Shown here piece after piece: positions 34,479 to 47,100 of a DNA stretch of 64,000 bases. Origin of the DNA: Wurfbainia villosa (Eukaryota; Streptophyta; Magnoliopsida; Zingiberales; Zingiberaceae); assembly GCA_025175895.1 (NCBI GenBank), contig CM045990.1:54995704-55059703 (forward strand). Direction: 5' to 3'. Each line of letters opens with the position of its first letter. Position 1 is the first letter of the stretch. The notes beneath the pieces are model-generated. The model was given only the letters and a program-made list of their open reading frames with translations. It did no database searches and had not been told where the DNA came from. A program made the position numbers and the translations under genes.

Positions 34479-37400
34479 TTACCCGCAAGGTGTTAGTTTC
34501 TTGTTGCCGGAACCTCGAGGATTTTCGTCTTTCCAGTCGTCCCATGCTCTTGCCTTTTTTATCTCTGTGTCGTCGTCGTCCTCATCCTCGTCTGTCGGTG
34601 CAGTGATATCCTTGTGCCATGATGAGTTTGCTTCCTCTATGATCCTCGCGTTCCTCTCCTGCCATTTCTTCATCATCTCCATTTCGCGCAATCCAGCTTC
34701 CTCAATGCTCATTGTTGGTAGCCTATTCAAAAAAAGAGTTAGATGGGGTTCAGGGAACGAGCACTTAGCGGTCCAGACTGCCACATTATGCAACATAATC
34801 ATGAACAATTGGAAAAAAAATTCCAACATCATGTGTTGCGAGTAGTAAAATCGATATAAACTTGAGGTGGAGTTCAACAAACATACAACAACAATAATCA
34901 AGTCTTATCTCACTAGATGGAATCGATTATATAGATGCTTCTATACCATTGAACTTTATCTCATACTATATCATCATCTATACTTAAATAAATTTTATCT
35001 TACTTTATTTATTTTATTATTGCTAATCAAGTCTTTTTATCTTCCTCTTATTTATTAGATGTGCATATTTATCATCATTTCATATCCCCTAACTGAAATA
35101 TTTATTGATCAACTAAATACATATTTATATCACCTTAAACGTGTATCTTAAAGTTTTCTCTTAATAGATTCAATTCCGACTTCCTCTCTAATATTCTCAT
35201 TTCTTATTCTGTCCATTCTCGTATGTCCACACATTCACCTTAACATCCTCATCTTTTGTTCATGTGCTCGAATTGTAATTCAACATTCAATATCATATAA
35301 CACAGCAGATCTAACTATCGTATTATAGAACTTCCTTTTAAATTTTAGAGGTATTTTACGATCATATAAAACACTCGATGCTCTCCTCTATTTCAATAAA
35401 AAAAAAACAATTTAGCTCAAGGTAAAAAGAATGGGCAATAAACATATTAAAAAACATTTACCTGTGACCAGGTTGGAAGACTTGTGCTTGCATTCTTTCC
35501 CTTTCACTTGTCAGTCTTCCACCGACGAGGCTTGCTGGTCCAAAAATCATCGGTTGGTGTTTGTGTTCGTGTGCTTGTGAAAGCTGTGCCCTGCCCTCGA
35601 TGACATCCTGAGCAAAGGTAGCACAGGTGATAGGTGCAACTGGCTTCGAAAAAGCCACCCGATTTACTGCATTCCTATGCCAAGTTTCAGCTCTTTTAGT
35701 TCGTTCGTCGAGCATCTCTCGAGCAAACTCTTCTCCTCCCTGCACAGCCGAATTGTTGCCTCAAATGACAAAAGAAAGAAATGGGCACCGTATGATTGTA
35801 CCTTTGACTGTCTCTCCTTCACTGCGATAAGCATTTCTTCTTCTTTCTTTAGCATGTCTAAGAGATCAAATGCCTGACAGATAAGCAGCAAACAAAAAAA
35901 AAAACAGCAATTTAATATAAATACCGAAATTTAACATAAATATACACTGGACATTTTGGGTGTGAATGAACTGACCTTACAAATAGATACGGAGATCGTC
36001 ATAATCCATGCCTGTAATATAGGCAAAGTGAATAATCATAAGTTTCATGCATTATTCTTGCACGAAAGTAAAATGATAGAAAAAATCACACTGCAGAAAA
36101 GGATTTCTGAAAATGAAAATGGCTAGCCAAGGAAAGGTATGAAATATAAATACACAATTGGTCCACTATATAACAGGTTTGCTACAAAGAAAAGGAAAAT
36201 CAATCAATTAGATCTCTTATTAGTCCTAATACCCAAAAATTCTGTTATATAGAACTGCTTTAACAAAAATTTTAAAAAGAAAGGAAAATCAATCAATTAG
36301 ATCTCTTATTCTTTAGCAACTTGTTTGATAACGCTTGAGAGTTGTTTTAGTTGCCATTATGACAGATAAATTGACAAATGGAGAATTTCAGAATTTCAAC
36401 ATGGCATATAGCTGTCCAATGAACCTCAAAAACACTATAAAAACAATTTAAAAATCAACTCAATTGATTGGAAAGGAATAGTAAACAGCAATCTGAAGGA
36501 TCACTGACAGCTAAAAAGAGACAGTCATGATCTCGCAGAAAACCTGCGTAATAGCAATTCAGCACCTGGAATAATGGAAGAGCAAACAAAATTTATCCAA
36601 GTAGCAACATATTCAAGTGGCTCAAATATAAAACTAAAAGGAAAACACTACATTTGAACACGAATTGGCCTTGCTAGGTATCTAGTTATTATGCAAAACT
36701 AATTAAAAAGGAGATTCAACTTCCATCAAATACAATTACCGGCTTATTGTTAGGAAAAGAAAGATACTAAGTAGTTTACAAATAACCAAATTGAATTGCT
36801 TACTAAGCAACAATAAAGAAAAGGACTACTAAGCAATTTATAACTAAACAAACTGCAATGCTTATTAAGCAACAATAAAGATAATATGATATTGATGAAA
36901 GAAATTGTTTGATAGTTCACTTTCCAACCTCTCTTTCTTCCTCTCCATCATCATCCAGTACATCTTCCTCCCCAACTTCAACTGGTGAAGAAAGAGCTGC
37001 TGCCCTCAATGACCGACGACGCCTTTCTTTTTTTTCTTTAATCTCTTGTAGCTTTGCTTCTGCAGCTCTCTGCCATTTGAAACGCGCAACCTAGTAATAA
37101 TTTGATAGAGAAGAAAAAAAAACAACATCAGTCAAGCTGGAGGCAAAACAGAGGAGTTTCTACATCCATGTATAGACAAATAATTCATCCATATTCTGAT
37201 GAATATTGTTATATCACTTGCGGGAGGGAAGGCAAACAGTTGGGTTAGAATTTCAATCCATTTCACATATCTAATGTATGTTCTACCACAAATTGAGAAC
37301 AGAAATCAACAATAAGCACAAAAAGAACAAAAGTTCAAACAAAATTTGTACAAAAGGAAAGGACAGGTGGTCGACAGTTACAGGGCAGGTCAAGACAAAG

Positions 37401-39599
37401 AGGCTTGTCAAATACTAGAACATGTAATTATGAGAAAGAAATAAAGTGGAAAAAAATGACACCTTTCAAAAAACCTAGAAAGAAGAAAATAAGACACTTT
37501 CATAAATGTTCCCAAAAACTGCATTCTGCAATTCTCATAATTTCATTGTCTATGTACAAAAAAAAACAAAGAGATTGATTAGAAGAATAAAACTTCACAA
37601 AGCTTCAAAAGTTCAAAGCAGATAAAATGATACACGAAAGCAACAATGGAGAAGCAAATGATCAACAAAAAGAGAATTTATGGAGGAATAGGAAACAAAG
37701 GCTGACGGATCATAATTTTCCCCATGCAACAAGTGTTCATCACTTTCTAGAGATAGTGAACATTCACCTTTTTTGCTCTTTGCGTTGCAAAATTATCTGG
37801 CCCTCCTTGGCTAAAACTTTCCAACTCCTCTTCAGGAACAAGCTCCAAGGCTTCAGAAATTGAAACGAACTCCTTTGACACGTCAAGTAGATGGGAAAAA
37901 AAAAGCGTCAGAACCTCACAAGTACTCCACAAGCAGATTACAGAGAAGCTAGGAAACTGATGCTCTGACTAAATGTTTGCTAATGAATTCTATAGAATAA
38001 ATCAATTAGGTTTACCTTCAGGTGATCTTGAGAAATTTTTAGAACTTTCAGTCGGTCATCTTCAACAACCTTTTCTGTTAATTCCCCAATATAAAATGGA
38101 ACCTAAAGAATGTTGAGTCAATGCCACATGAGATATGTTAGCTATTAAGAAAAAGAGTATAGGAACATCTACCAGCAAAAACACATGCTGCAGATATGGG
38201 AACAAAAATGCATTGTCAATATTTTAGCATTGATTAAATAAAAAACATGCATTTTCAACATGAGCAAAAAAGGTTTACATAACTGGAACTGCCTCCCATG
38301 GCTTGCATACAATGGCACAGTCCTTGTGTAACCTACACATTCTTGCTATGTTAAGGATGCAGTGGATGATTCTCAGTGATCCATAAATTAGGGAAATCAT
38401 AGTGCATCAAATAGCATTATAGACACATGATTTATCAAAGAGGTGGCAGACTATAATTTCAAAAGGAATCATTGATCGGAATCATAGCTTTTAGTGTAAG
38501 AATGTTCGAAGAGTCCGCCAACTTGCAACCAACAAAAGAAACATCCACTGTTCAAAATCCCAAATGGTTTAAACCATAGTCCATTTCTGTATGATCTCAT
38601 GCAACCATGACTATAGCCAATGCAGTCAAACTGATTATACAAGTAAATCTGAATGCTGGTTATGGAAATGCTTTACAACAACAAGCAACAACAATCAAGT
38701 CTTGTCCCACTAGGTAGAGTCGGCTAAAACTTTTTACAAGAATAATCCAAAACATATTGGCAGTAAAAAGAGATATTTGCAATTCTTTTTAACAATGGAT
38801 AAAGAAAAACCTAAAATGAAATGAGAAAAAAAAAAAGGAACATGTATAAGACATCCCAAAAAGGAGAAGAAACAAAAATAAGCAAGTCGATGTATATGCT
38901 CTACAATGCTTCCTTGATAACTTGGAATGCAAAAGTTCATACAGTGTTCTTTCTATGTTCTTAATAAGTAGTGAAAAGGTATAATATGAACGCTGAAGTC
39001 CAATATTAAAAGCATGGCATGCAAAGAAGTAATGTATTTTTTATGAGAAAGAAATAAATCCCTTAAACCTACCAATTGTCAAAACAAGAAACATACTTCT
39101 GCTTATCTTGCGTAGCCTTTAATATTGCTCCAGTCATTAATTAAAAGAAGGAAAAGGAGTAGTAAATCATAGGCCATGGGACATCGCTCGGATTCATCCA
39201 TACTAAAAGAAAGACAGCATCGAATAACGAAGGATTGGCAAGAACAAAAGGAACAATTACCAACAAGTACTTCAAATTGACCGTGCTAACATCGTTCTTT
39301 GTCTCATTGGACGAGAACAACCCCAATTTACTTATCATCTCATCGCAGCGCCGCAGCGCCAGGATCCCCTTACGTAGAACATTCTGCAGACCAAAATTCC
39401 AAACTTTTAGCCAAAAATGACACGACAAGCGACTAACCTCAATCAATCTGGCAAGACCACGTTAACAACGAATAAGTCTCAGGGAGGGAAACAGACGAGG
39501 AACCTGATCGACGGAAGATTCGGATACCATGAGACGGATCTTCGAGGCCTCTTCGAACAGCGCCGGGAGAGGCATCTCATCCAGCTTCCATTCGGCCAT
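34479..39599 (-). CDS. TAP46: PP2A regulatory subunit TAP46 (alpha4/IGBP1 homologue)
   Basis: Nine exons: 39599-39504, 39383-39261, 38102-38016, 37872-37768, 37090-36929, 36011-35976, 35873-35802, 35736-35462, 34722-34479; all GT-AG with consistent phase, giving 399 aa (Arabidopsis TAP46 is about 405). Landmarks: MAEWKLDEMPLPALFEEASK start, CDEMISKLGLFSSNETK, SEALELVPEEELESFSQGG, KKEEEMLIAVKERQSK, DERTKRAETWHRNA, PITCATFAQDVIEGRA, MIFGPASLVGG, and the C-terminal ARAWDDWKDENPRGSGNK. The N-terminal part forms TPR-like helices that hold PP2A, PP4 and PP6 catalytic subunits; in plants TAP46 is a TOR-pathway effector and phosphorylation target. The first ATG at 39599 is the conserved start. Introns contain RTE LINE remnants (intron 8 and intron 2). 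The gene is divergent from the Lin0512-family gene. Confidence 0.95.
34882..35392 (-). mobile_element. Decayed RTE LINE copy in TAP46 intron 8
   Basis: Nearly the same length as the element at 31684-32262 and in the same orientation, starting (plus strand) ACAACAACAATAATCAAGTC and continuing with colinear blocks to about 35392. Frames are closed by many A/T-ward changes. It lies wholly within the intron between 34723 and 35461. Confidence 0.8.
38681..38726 (-). mobile_element. Very short RTE LINE tail in TAP46 intron 2
   Basis: Plus-strand ACAACAATCAAGTCTTGTCC followed by CACTAGGTAGAGTCGGCT matches the last 40-50 bp of the RTE LINE family, an extreme 5' truncation. Confidence 0.7.
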
Positions 39600-39871
39600 C
39601 GAATCGAAGCGAAAGAGAACGAACTACGTTAACTGCGAACCCTAGGAAACCACAAATAGCAAAAATCAAATCAAATCTTGGTCGATGGAAGAAGAAAATA
39701 AATGCGATTTTGCATATTTCACCTTGAATGTTCAAGAATTACGTAATTTATTATCACGGAATAATCTTGTACCGTTCGTGGACATGCCGTTTATAACGTC
39801 CTTTAAAGGATTGTAACGGAAAAAATATCCCTGATATAATCCTTCGAGCAAGAATTGTGATCTTCCGCGAT
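39600..39871. promoter_or_regulatory. Divergent promoter between TAP46 and the Lin0512-family gene
   Basis: The two start codons face away from each other with 272 bp between them. A telo-box-like AACCCTAG lies near 39637-39644. No clear TATA box for either gene, as is usual for housekeeping divergent promoters. Confidence 0.6.
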
Positions 39872-40938
39872 ATGTCATCGCTGTGGTTTGTTAGCAGCTC
39901 CGCTGGTCTTCGCTCCCCAGAGCTTCTTCCTCCCCTTCGTCCTCGCCGTCTTCGCGCACCTCGTCCTTCTTCCTTCGACTCCGAGAGGAGCGGAATAAGG
40001 CGCGTCGGTCCACGCTGCTCTATGGCGATGGAAGGCGCCGCCGCGGCAGCAGTGGATCCGGCGGAGGTCTCGATGAAGCTCCTCTTCGTCGAGATGGGCG
40101 TCGGCTACGACCAGCACGGGTAAATTCATCTTCTATATTGCTATTTTTGGTTCCCCTTCTCGTGCAAATCGATTTATGGGCCTTCGATTTTCGCAGGCAA
40201 GATATTACCGCCGCGGCGATGCGCGCTTGCCGCGACGCCATCTCTTCCAATTCCATCCCAGCTTTTCGAAGGGGTGAGTTGCTTCTTCCTTTCTTCGATT
40301 AGGGCCTTGTATAGCGGTTTTGAGAATCTTCGATTTTGATTGTATTCTCCGCTAAATGTTAGGGTTTTGCTCGCAGGGTCGATTCCGGGTGTTAGTTCTG
40401 ATCAGATGAAGCTTGTGATCAGGTTAGGGGTGCCTCGATCCACCCAGAATTCGCTTGATATCGAGAAGGTCAAATCCATCTTCCCATAGTGAGCTCCAGT
40501 TCCCTTCTCAAAATTTTCTTTTGTTTTTGCTTTTCTCTGATCCACTTTAAGATGTGAAGAAAACAACAAAATTGAAGATGATAACAAGGTGGAATGCTGG
40601 TATCCAGCTTCATACTCCTTGTTCATCCTCGATTGTAAATGAAAATTCAAACTTCTTGCTTTCTTCTTGCGTGTTCATGGCGCACTGGATGTGCGTTCGC
40701 TTCGGGATTTTCTCTTTTATCTATTTGATATCATCGAGATGAGAGATGCAAATCTCGCTGTCGTTTCTGAAAATTGTCGCAATTTTTTCCCTCTCTCTCT
40801 TCTTGCAGTGGTAAAATTATCAAGGTGGAGGTTGTCGATGGAGGGATGATTTGCTCGAGCGGCGTCTACCTGGAAGCGATGGGAGATCAGAACGAAGATT
40901 GCTACATCGTGAATGCTGCTGTGTACGTGGGCTACTGA
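39872..40938 (+). CDS. Lin0512-family protein, probably plastid-targeted
   Basis: Four exons: 39872-40119, 40197-40273, 40377-40488, 40809-40938, all GT-AG, 188 aa. The first ~50 residues are Ser/Arg/Pro-rich with few acidic residues, like a chloroplast transit peptide. The rest matches the conserved Lin0512 family (TIGR02058), shared by bacteria and plants: KLLFVEMGVGYDQHGQDITA, AAMRACRDAISSNSIPAF, MKLVIRLGVPRSTQNSLDIE, then KVEVVDGGMICSSGVYLEAM and a C-terminal VNAAVYVGY. The biochemical function is unknown to me. The ATG at 39872 is preferred over the GTG at 39857; a later Met at 40023 would give a form without transit peptide. Confidence 0.88.
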
Positions 40939-43329
40939 AGATTGTTCCAGGCATTTTTTTCTTCTTCTCATAGAATCCTTATATCGTTGCTTGGCTTAAT
41001 TTAAAATGCGCTGTTCGTGATTTCTCTTTTAGCTAAAACTGTTGAGCTGAAAATATGAATGAATCTTTGTATTTAAGCTAAATTAAAAAAATAATAATAA
41101 TCTCGAAGATTACCAAAAATTTGCCGATCGTAATGTGTGCTGCTCCTGGATCAATTGTGACTGTAACTGTGTTTTATTTGGTGTTTAATATGATTTTGCT
41201 GGAAGATTGGTTTAGTTTATCCTTTTTCAGATTTTTATCGGATTAATTTTGGAAGCGATCGATTTGGTTCCATAGCAATTTCTCATCGATTGTTAGGATA
41301 AATCGAAAAGTATAGTATTTTAAGGCTCGTCTTCATTTGCAAAAAATAAAAATAAAAATCTCTACGTATACATTGGAGGTAGGGATTGAATCAGAGATTC
41401 TTGAGAAATTATATGGATGTCCTGTCAATGCATCGCAGCTTTTGAGGCTACGATAATTTTCTATTGATTGTCGTGACAGTTGTTTTAAAATTTATCATAA
41501 AAATATTTCTGTATCAAAAATTTTCATGAATAGTATGTATATAATTTTTTATAATTTTCACGGAAAAAATCGAATGACTAACAGAGTTACAAAGATGAGC
41601 AAGAATCAATTCTAATTTTTGAATGGAAATATTAGTTGCGGTGTCAATCATTCACTGTTATCAAGTGTTGATCAATCATTCACTGTTATTAAGTGTTGAT
41701 ACGATCAAAGGTTAACCATGATCAATTATCTTTCTTTTGTTTTTTTTAATAATCCAGATATTCAGAATGATTTCCCGTTCAAAGAGAAGACATTGATTTC
41801 AATGACAATTTGGACTAGTCTTGGAGGTGAGTATCTGGTCCTACAGATGTATACCAGATAAATTTAAGAAATGCACGTAACTTCACCAAGATTTTTCGAC
41901 GTTCAAAGTCTTCTCTAGTTGATCATGTAGAAATCGTAGACTTGTAGTTGGGATTTGATCCATTGTTCTTTAGAAAGTTCACCTTTAATTTTACCATAAC
42001 ACCATGCATCTCTCTCTTTTGACGTAAAAAGAAATAACGTTCATCTCTAATGCCTTTAAATATCGATCTGAGCAATATAAAAGGAAATAAATTATGGAGT
42101 ATATGACAGAAGGAATTATCCTCTCGTGAATATGTATCGATAAAAAATTTTATTTTTATTTTTGTATATAAATTTATGAGTATGCATCGAAAAAAAAATT
42201 ATCTTTATTTTTTTATATAAATTTATCATTCTGAATATACCATGCATCTCTTTCTCAGGATAGGTGGGGGAGCCTCATATGAGGGTATATAATCTTTTAT
42301 ATAAAAAAAAATCATTTAAGATTTCGAGTTGTGCAACGCACGTGCCAACTCTCATCGAGGCAGTCACGGGAAGCGTCTTTCTCTTGTTTCTTTGTTTTTC
42401 TCGGTCAGCAAACATATTTTTTTAATGTACGATTCCGATTTAAATAAAATAATATTTTATCGTATTTTTTTCATTCTAAATATATTTTTATCTCAGCTAC
42501 AAAATAACTGTTGTTTTTTAAAGATAAAATTTTCAATTTGATTAAGAAGAGTATTTTTATATAGAATTCTTTTTGTCTACTTTATTAAAATTATTTAAAT
42601 GTAATCAAATCACTTTGATATGCTTAAAAACAAATGATCTAGAAAATAACTTAACTAGTAATAAGAGAGATAGAATAAATACGATCAAAATTTGAGATTT
42701 TCACTAAACATATTATACTCTCGTGATGTTTAAATTATTAACGATGTTGAATCATCCGTCAAAATCTATTTATATTTTTCAAATTTATCTTGATAGAAAT
42801 TTTTGATTAGGTAGGATGGATTAATTAAAAATTTAGGTTATTAAAAAAACTTAATTAGTGATATTCTAATAATTTTAAAGTAATTTTAATTAAATTTAAA
42901 TAATTTTGACTAAATTGATAATCTATTAATACCATTATACATGACCAATAATTAAATTGTTGATGGAGCACGGTGTAGTAGTAAAGTGGAGCAACATCTC
43001 ACAAGTTAATATGGTTCGATTTTTTACTGGGATAAGTTTAACTCTGAATTTCAAAAATTTTATATAGGTGACCCTTAGTTGGGTGCGAATCAGGAGTTTA
43101 CCTTTTCAGATGGATTATATCTTCGACATCAAACCTATCTTGTAAGGATGACACGACTGTATCGAGAGGTTCATATCTCACTTATATCTGAAATTGAACT
43201 CAAAATCTTAGATCAAACTTTTTTTTTATTTTGATTAGATTATTATCATACAAAAAGAGTGAGCTCAAAATCACTATGAATCATAGTTTGAGAATTAGTA
43301 TCGACACCTAAAGACAAAACCATCATATA
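40939..43329. other. Spacer, no gene seen
   Basis: 3' UTR of the Lin0512-family gene (to about 41110), then AT-rich DNA. Contains a short tandem duplication near 41645-41700 (AATCATTCACTGTTAT-AAGTGTTGAT), a family X fragment at about 41695-41760, and from about 42960 sequence probably belonging to the dead copia element that follows. Confidence 0.45.
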
Positions 43330-43640
43330 TACAAAATGAGTTTTTCGAAATAAACTTAATGACAAAGGTGAGATTGTTAGGAATAAGGCTAGATTAGTGA
43401 CAAAATATTTTAGTCGTAGAGGGATTAAATTATGATGAAACTTATATACCAGTAGCTAGATTATAATCAATTAGGATGATGTTAGCATATGTCGTACATA
43501 AGAGATTTAGGTTGTATCAAATGAATGTTAAATCTGTTTTTTTTTAATACTTCCCTATGTTTGATCGTATTTATAGCACAAATTCATATAGATGATATAA
43601 TATTTAGGTAATATGATGGAGCATATTTCATAAAAGTATT
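43330..43640 (+). pseudogene. Ty1/copia reverse transcriptase remnant
   Basis: Translation gives the copia RT order: VFRNKLNDKGEIVRNKARLV, then after a frameshift YDETYIPVARL, SIRMMLAYVVHKRFRLYQMN and VKS, and, after a deletion, IHIDDIIF (the YVDDI-type active site). The Trp before VFRNK is now TGA, and other stops interrupt the frame. The changes are G-to-A and C-to-T, consistent with methylation decay. Confidence 0.85.
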
Positions 43641-44148
43641 ACTTAGCACCCTATTAAAAAATAATGGAGCCCAATCGATCATCTTCAAAATTAACTGGAT
43701 CGAACATCTGGATACCTAATATCAGTAAAAATAATAATAATTAAATTTAAGTGATATTATTTTATATATAGTATTTTTTTTTGTTAATTTAGATTAATTT
43801 ATTTTATATTATAACATCCCAGCTGCTACAATAAAATAAAAACAAATTTTAAGGGAAAAAAAAACAAGTACGAAGTGTTATTTTTAACAGGTTTTAATTT
43901 TTTTTTTCATAAAAAAATTAAAGATTTCACTTATGATTTTCACTCATATGTATTTATATTATATTTAGAGGGTCTTATTTTAAAATGTCATCACTGTCAT
44001 TCAAATGAGATCTTAAATCGTATTAGAGGATCTAATTGAGGATTTATGTAAAATGTTAGTCCTTTCCGTAGATATTTAGTGGAGTGGTAGGTCAGAGCCT
44101 CATCAGTCATCTCCCTCTCGGCTTGTTCGGTTATCGTGCTATTTAGGG
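43641..44148. other. Upstream region of the ketol-acid reductoisomerase gene
   Basis: AT-rich copia flank followed by the probable promoter and leader (about 44040-44148). No clear TATA box. Confidence 0.45.
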
Positions 44149-47100
44149 ATGGCGGCGGCGATATCCATGACGACCGCTTCCTTCACTCCTTCCGCCTCCC
44201 TTTCTAAAACCCTCAATTCGAGGGTAGCCAGATCGCTGTGTTTTGGATCTCCCTTTTCACCCTTCCGCAGGCATCACCTCCTCCGGATCGGCACGAGTGA
44301 GGCGGCTGGCAGCCGAGGTTCTGCGCTCGGAGCTCAGATGGTGTCCGTTCCTTCCATCGGAAAAGCTGCTCCCTTTCTTGACTTCGAGACTTCGGTGTTC
44401 AAGAAGGAGAAGGTCACTCTCGCTGGCAACGACGAGGTTTTCATTCCTGTCACTGTGGATTTCGTTTCTCTCTCTCTTCTTCGGATAAAATTTTCTTTTT
44501 TCGGGGATGGTGCAAGTCTAATTATGGATGCTTGCTTGGATGTTAGTATATTGTTCGCGGTGGAAGAGATCTATTCCATTTGTTGCCGGAAGCGTTCAAA
44601 GGGATCAAGCAAATTGGTGTGATCGGATGGGGTTCTCAGGTAATGGAAGTAGCACTGTTTTAGCGTCATTTGTATTTTTCTTTTCCGTCCTTTCTCTTCC
44701 CCTCTTTTTTTTTTTCCATTGCACCGAAAAATGAGTCTTTATTTTATTTTTCCCTAGTTCATCTTATTGTTCTCAGCTACATCTTTTATTTGTTTCCATT
44801 TCTTGATTTGGACCTTTAATTGGATAGAAACTTTATTTTTACCTATGTAAACAACAATAATAATAAAACTAAGTTATTTTTATTTTTATTTTATTTTATT
44901 TTGTGTCTATAGCATGTGCTTATGCTTGATTATTTGACTTCGTCTTGGCTGTATTTGGTTATTACAACCCTTCCTTTTATTCTTGCGCATATGTTTTCCT
45001 ATTGGCTATCAGTTGTTTAACAAACTCTTAATGCATTAACTCTCAGCAGCATTATATGCTGTACTTTTCTGAACTAACTTCAGGAAATCTACATAGCTCA
45101 TAGTGATAATCAGGACTAATTATGCAGCAAATCATCTCATATCGATTTGCTCTTATCATTATAAATTACCATGCATCTTTACTTTGTTTTTTGAAGGAGC
45201 ATTTGAGAGAAGATGCTAAATCATTATTCCTCTCTTGTTTTAGAGCTTCATTGATTGCGGGGACTTTGGTCTCTTGAATTTGCTATTCATACTTCATAGA
45301 TTCTTATGAAATATCATACTCATTGTAAAGTGTTTAGCAAGTTCCTTTTTCTTGTGATGATTTCTACCTCATGGCTCTTTTTTCTTTGCATACCTAACGT
45401 CAAATGTTCTTTTTCTCCTGTTACCAGGGTCCTGCCCAAGCACAGAATTTAAGGGATTCCCTTGCTGCAGTGAATTCAGATATTGTTGTCAAGGTAACTT
45501 ACTTTTATGTTTTATTTCTTGAAACTTCTTGTGGTTTTTGATTTGACAAACTGATTGGTCAGGATCATCACCTAAATACTTGAAACTTACATTAGCTGAA
45601 GACTAGTTAACAAATTTCATAGTGTGCAATGATTCCCCCCCCCTCTGGGATTAATTGTCCTTATTCAGATACCTGGAGAACTGATCAAGAATTTTCATTA
45701 TTTTTCCTTATTTTTAACTGAATCGCGAACTTTTTTTGAAACATCTGATTCATTTATTTTCCCATCTTGTTCTGTACACATGACTGTTCAATTACTTGTT
45801 AGGATTGACAAACTTCCTGACTGATATATAACATGCCACCTGTCAGTTTCCTGTTTCTTGTAGATGTTTCTCTCTAAATATGTACTGCACTTCTCTTCTG
45901 TCATTATGAAAATAAATTGCTCGAGAATACTTCACTTTTTCTAAAATTTTCTCTTATGTTTTGGATTCTTTGGTATTTGAACATTTGCAGATTGGTCTAA
46001 GAAAAGGTTCTCGATCTTTTGATGAAGCACGCGTTGCGGGATTCACTGAAGAAAATGGAACCTTGGGTGACATCTGGGAAACAATTTCGAGCAGTGATCT
46101 GTTATTGTTGCTGATTTCTGATGCTGCACAGGTAAGCTGTTAACATACAAGATCTGCAGCTGAGGAATTTTTTGCAGATTTGGCAAATTCCTGCCTATTT
46201 TGCATTTTACTTGAAAAGAAGTTCTAACCGTTATTTGCACTATTAACAGATAGTACTGAAAACATATAAAATAACACTGAAACTTTCAAGTAAAAGATCT
46301 ATTTGTTCATTTTGATGAATTAAATGACACAGCTAAATTTTGAGTGTATAACTGAAATTTGGTTTATACTGTCAGATTATTTTTAAGATTGATTTAATTT
46401 GTTAAATCTATAGGGTGTGGCCTGGTTCTTATGTAAAGAAGCATTAAGTATGAACTTCTTTTATTTTGCAATTTAACACGATCCATAGAAGTTTATAAGC
46501 TAAATCTGTGTGTTGCATTAATGTTCTAGGCAGACAATTATGAGAAAATTTTCTCTCACATGAAACCAAACAGCATCTTGGGCCTTTCCCATGGTTTTCT
46601 TCTTGGGCACCTGCAATCCCTTGGACTTGATTTTCCTCAAAACTTCAGTGTGATTGCGGTATGCCCCAAAGGCATGGGCCCATCGGTACGAAGACTGTAT
46701 GTCCAGGGTAAAGAGATAAATGGTGCAGGGATCAATTCTAGTTTTGCTGTACACCAGGTATGTTCATCGTCTAGAAATTCATTATAATTTAGTTTCTTTT
46801 CAAGTTTGTATGATCTGATAAGGTCTTTAGGATTAGACATATTTCTTTGAATATATTTTTTGATTTTGACTAATTATACTTATTGATATTCTCATTCTTT
46901 TTTATATCAACAGGATGTTGACGGAAGAGCAACAGATGTTGCCCTGGGTTGGTCAGTTGCTTTAGGATCCCCATTTACCTTTGCTACTACATTAGAGCAG
47001 GAGTATAAGAGTGACATTTTTGGGGAGCGAGGTTAGTCTGCTTGCTTGTATGTTGCTTGTGGACTTAGTAGGTCATCTAATTGCGTGATCGCAATGTAGG

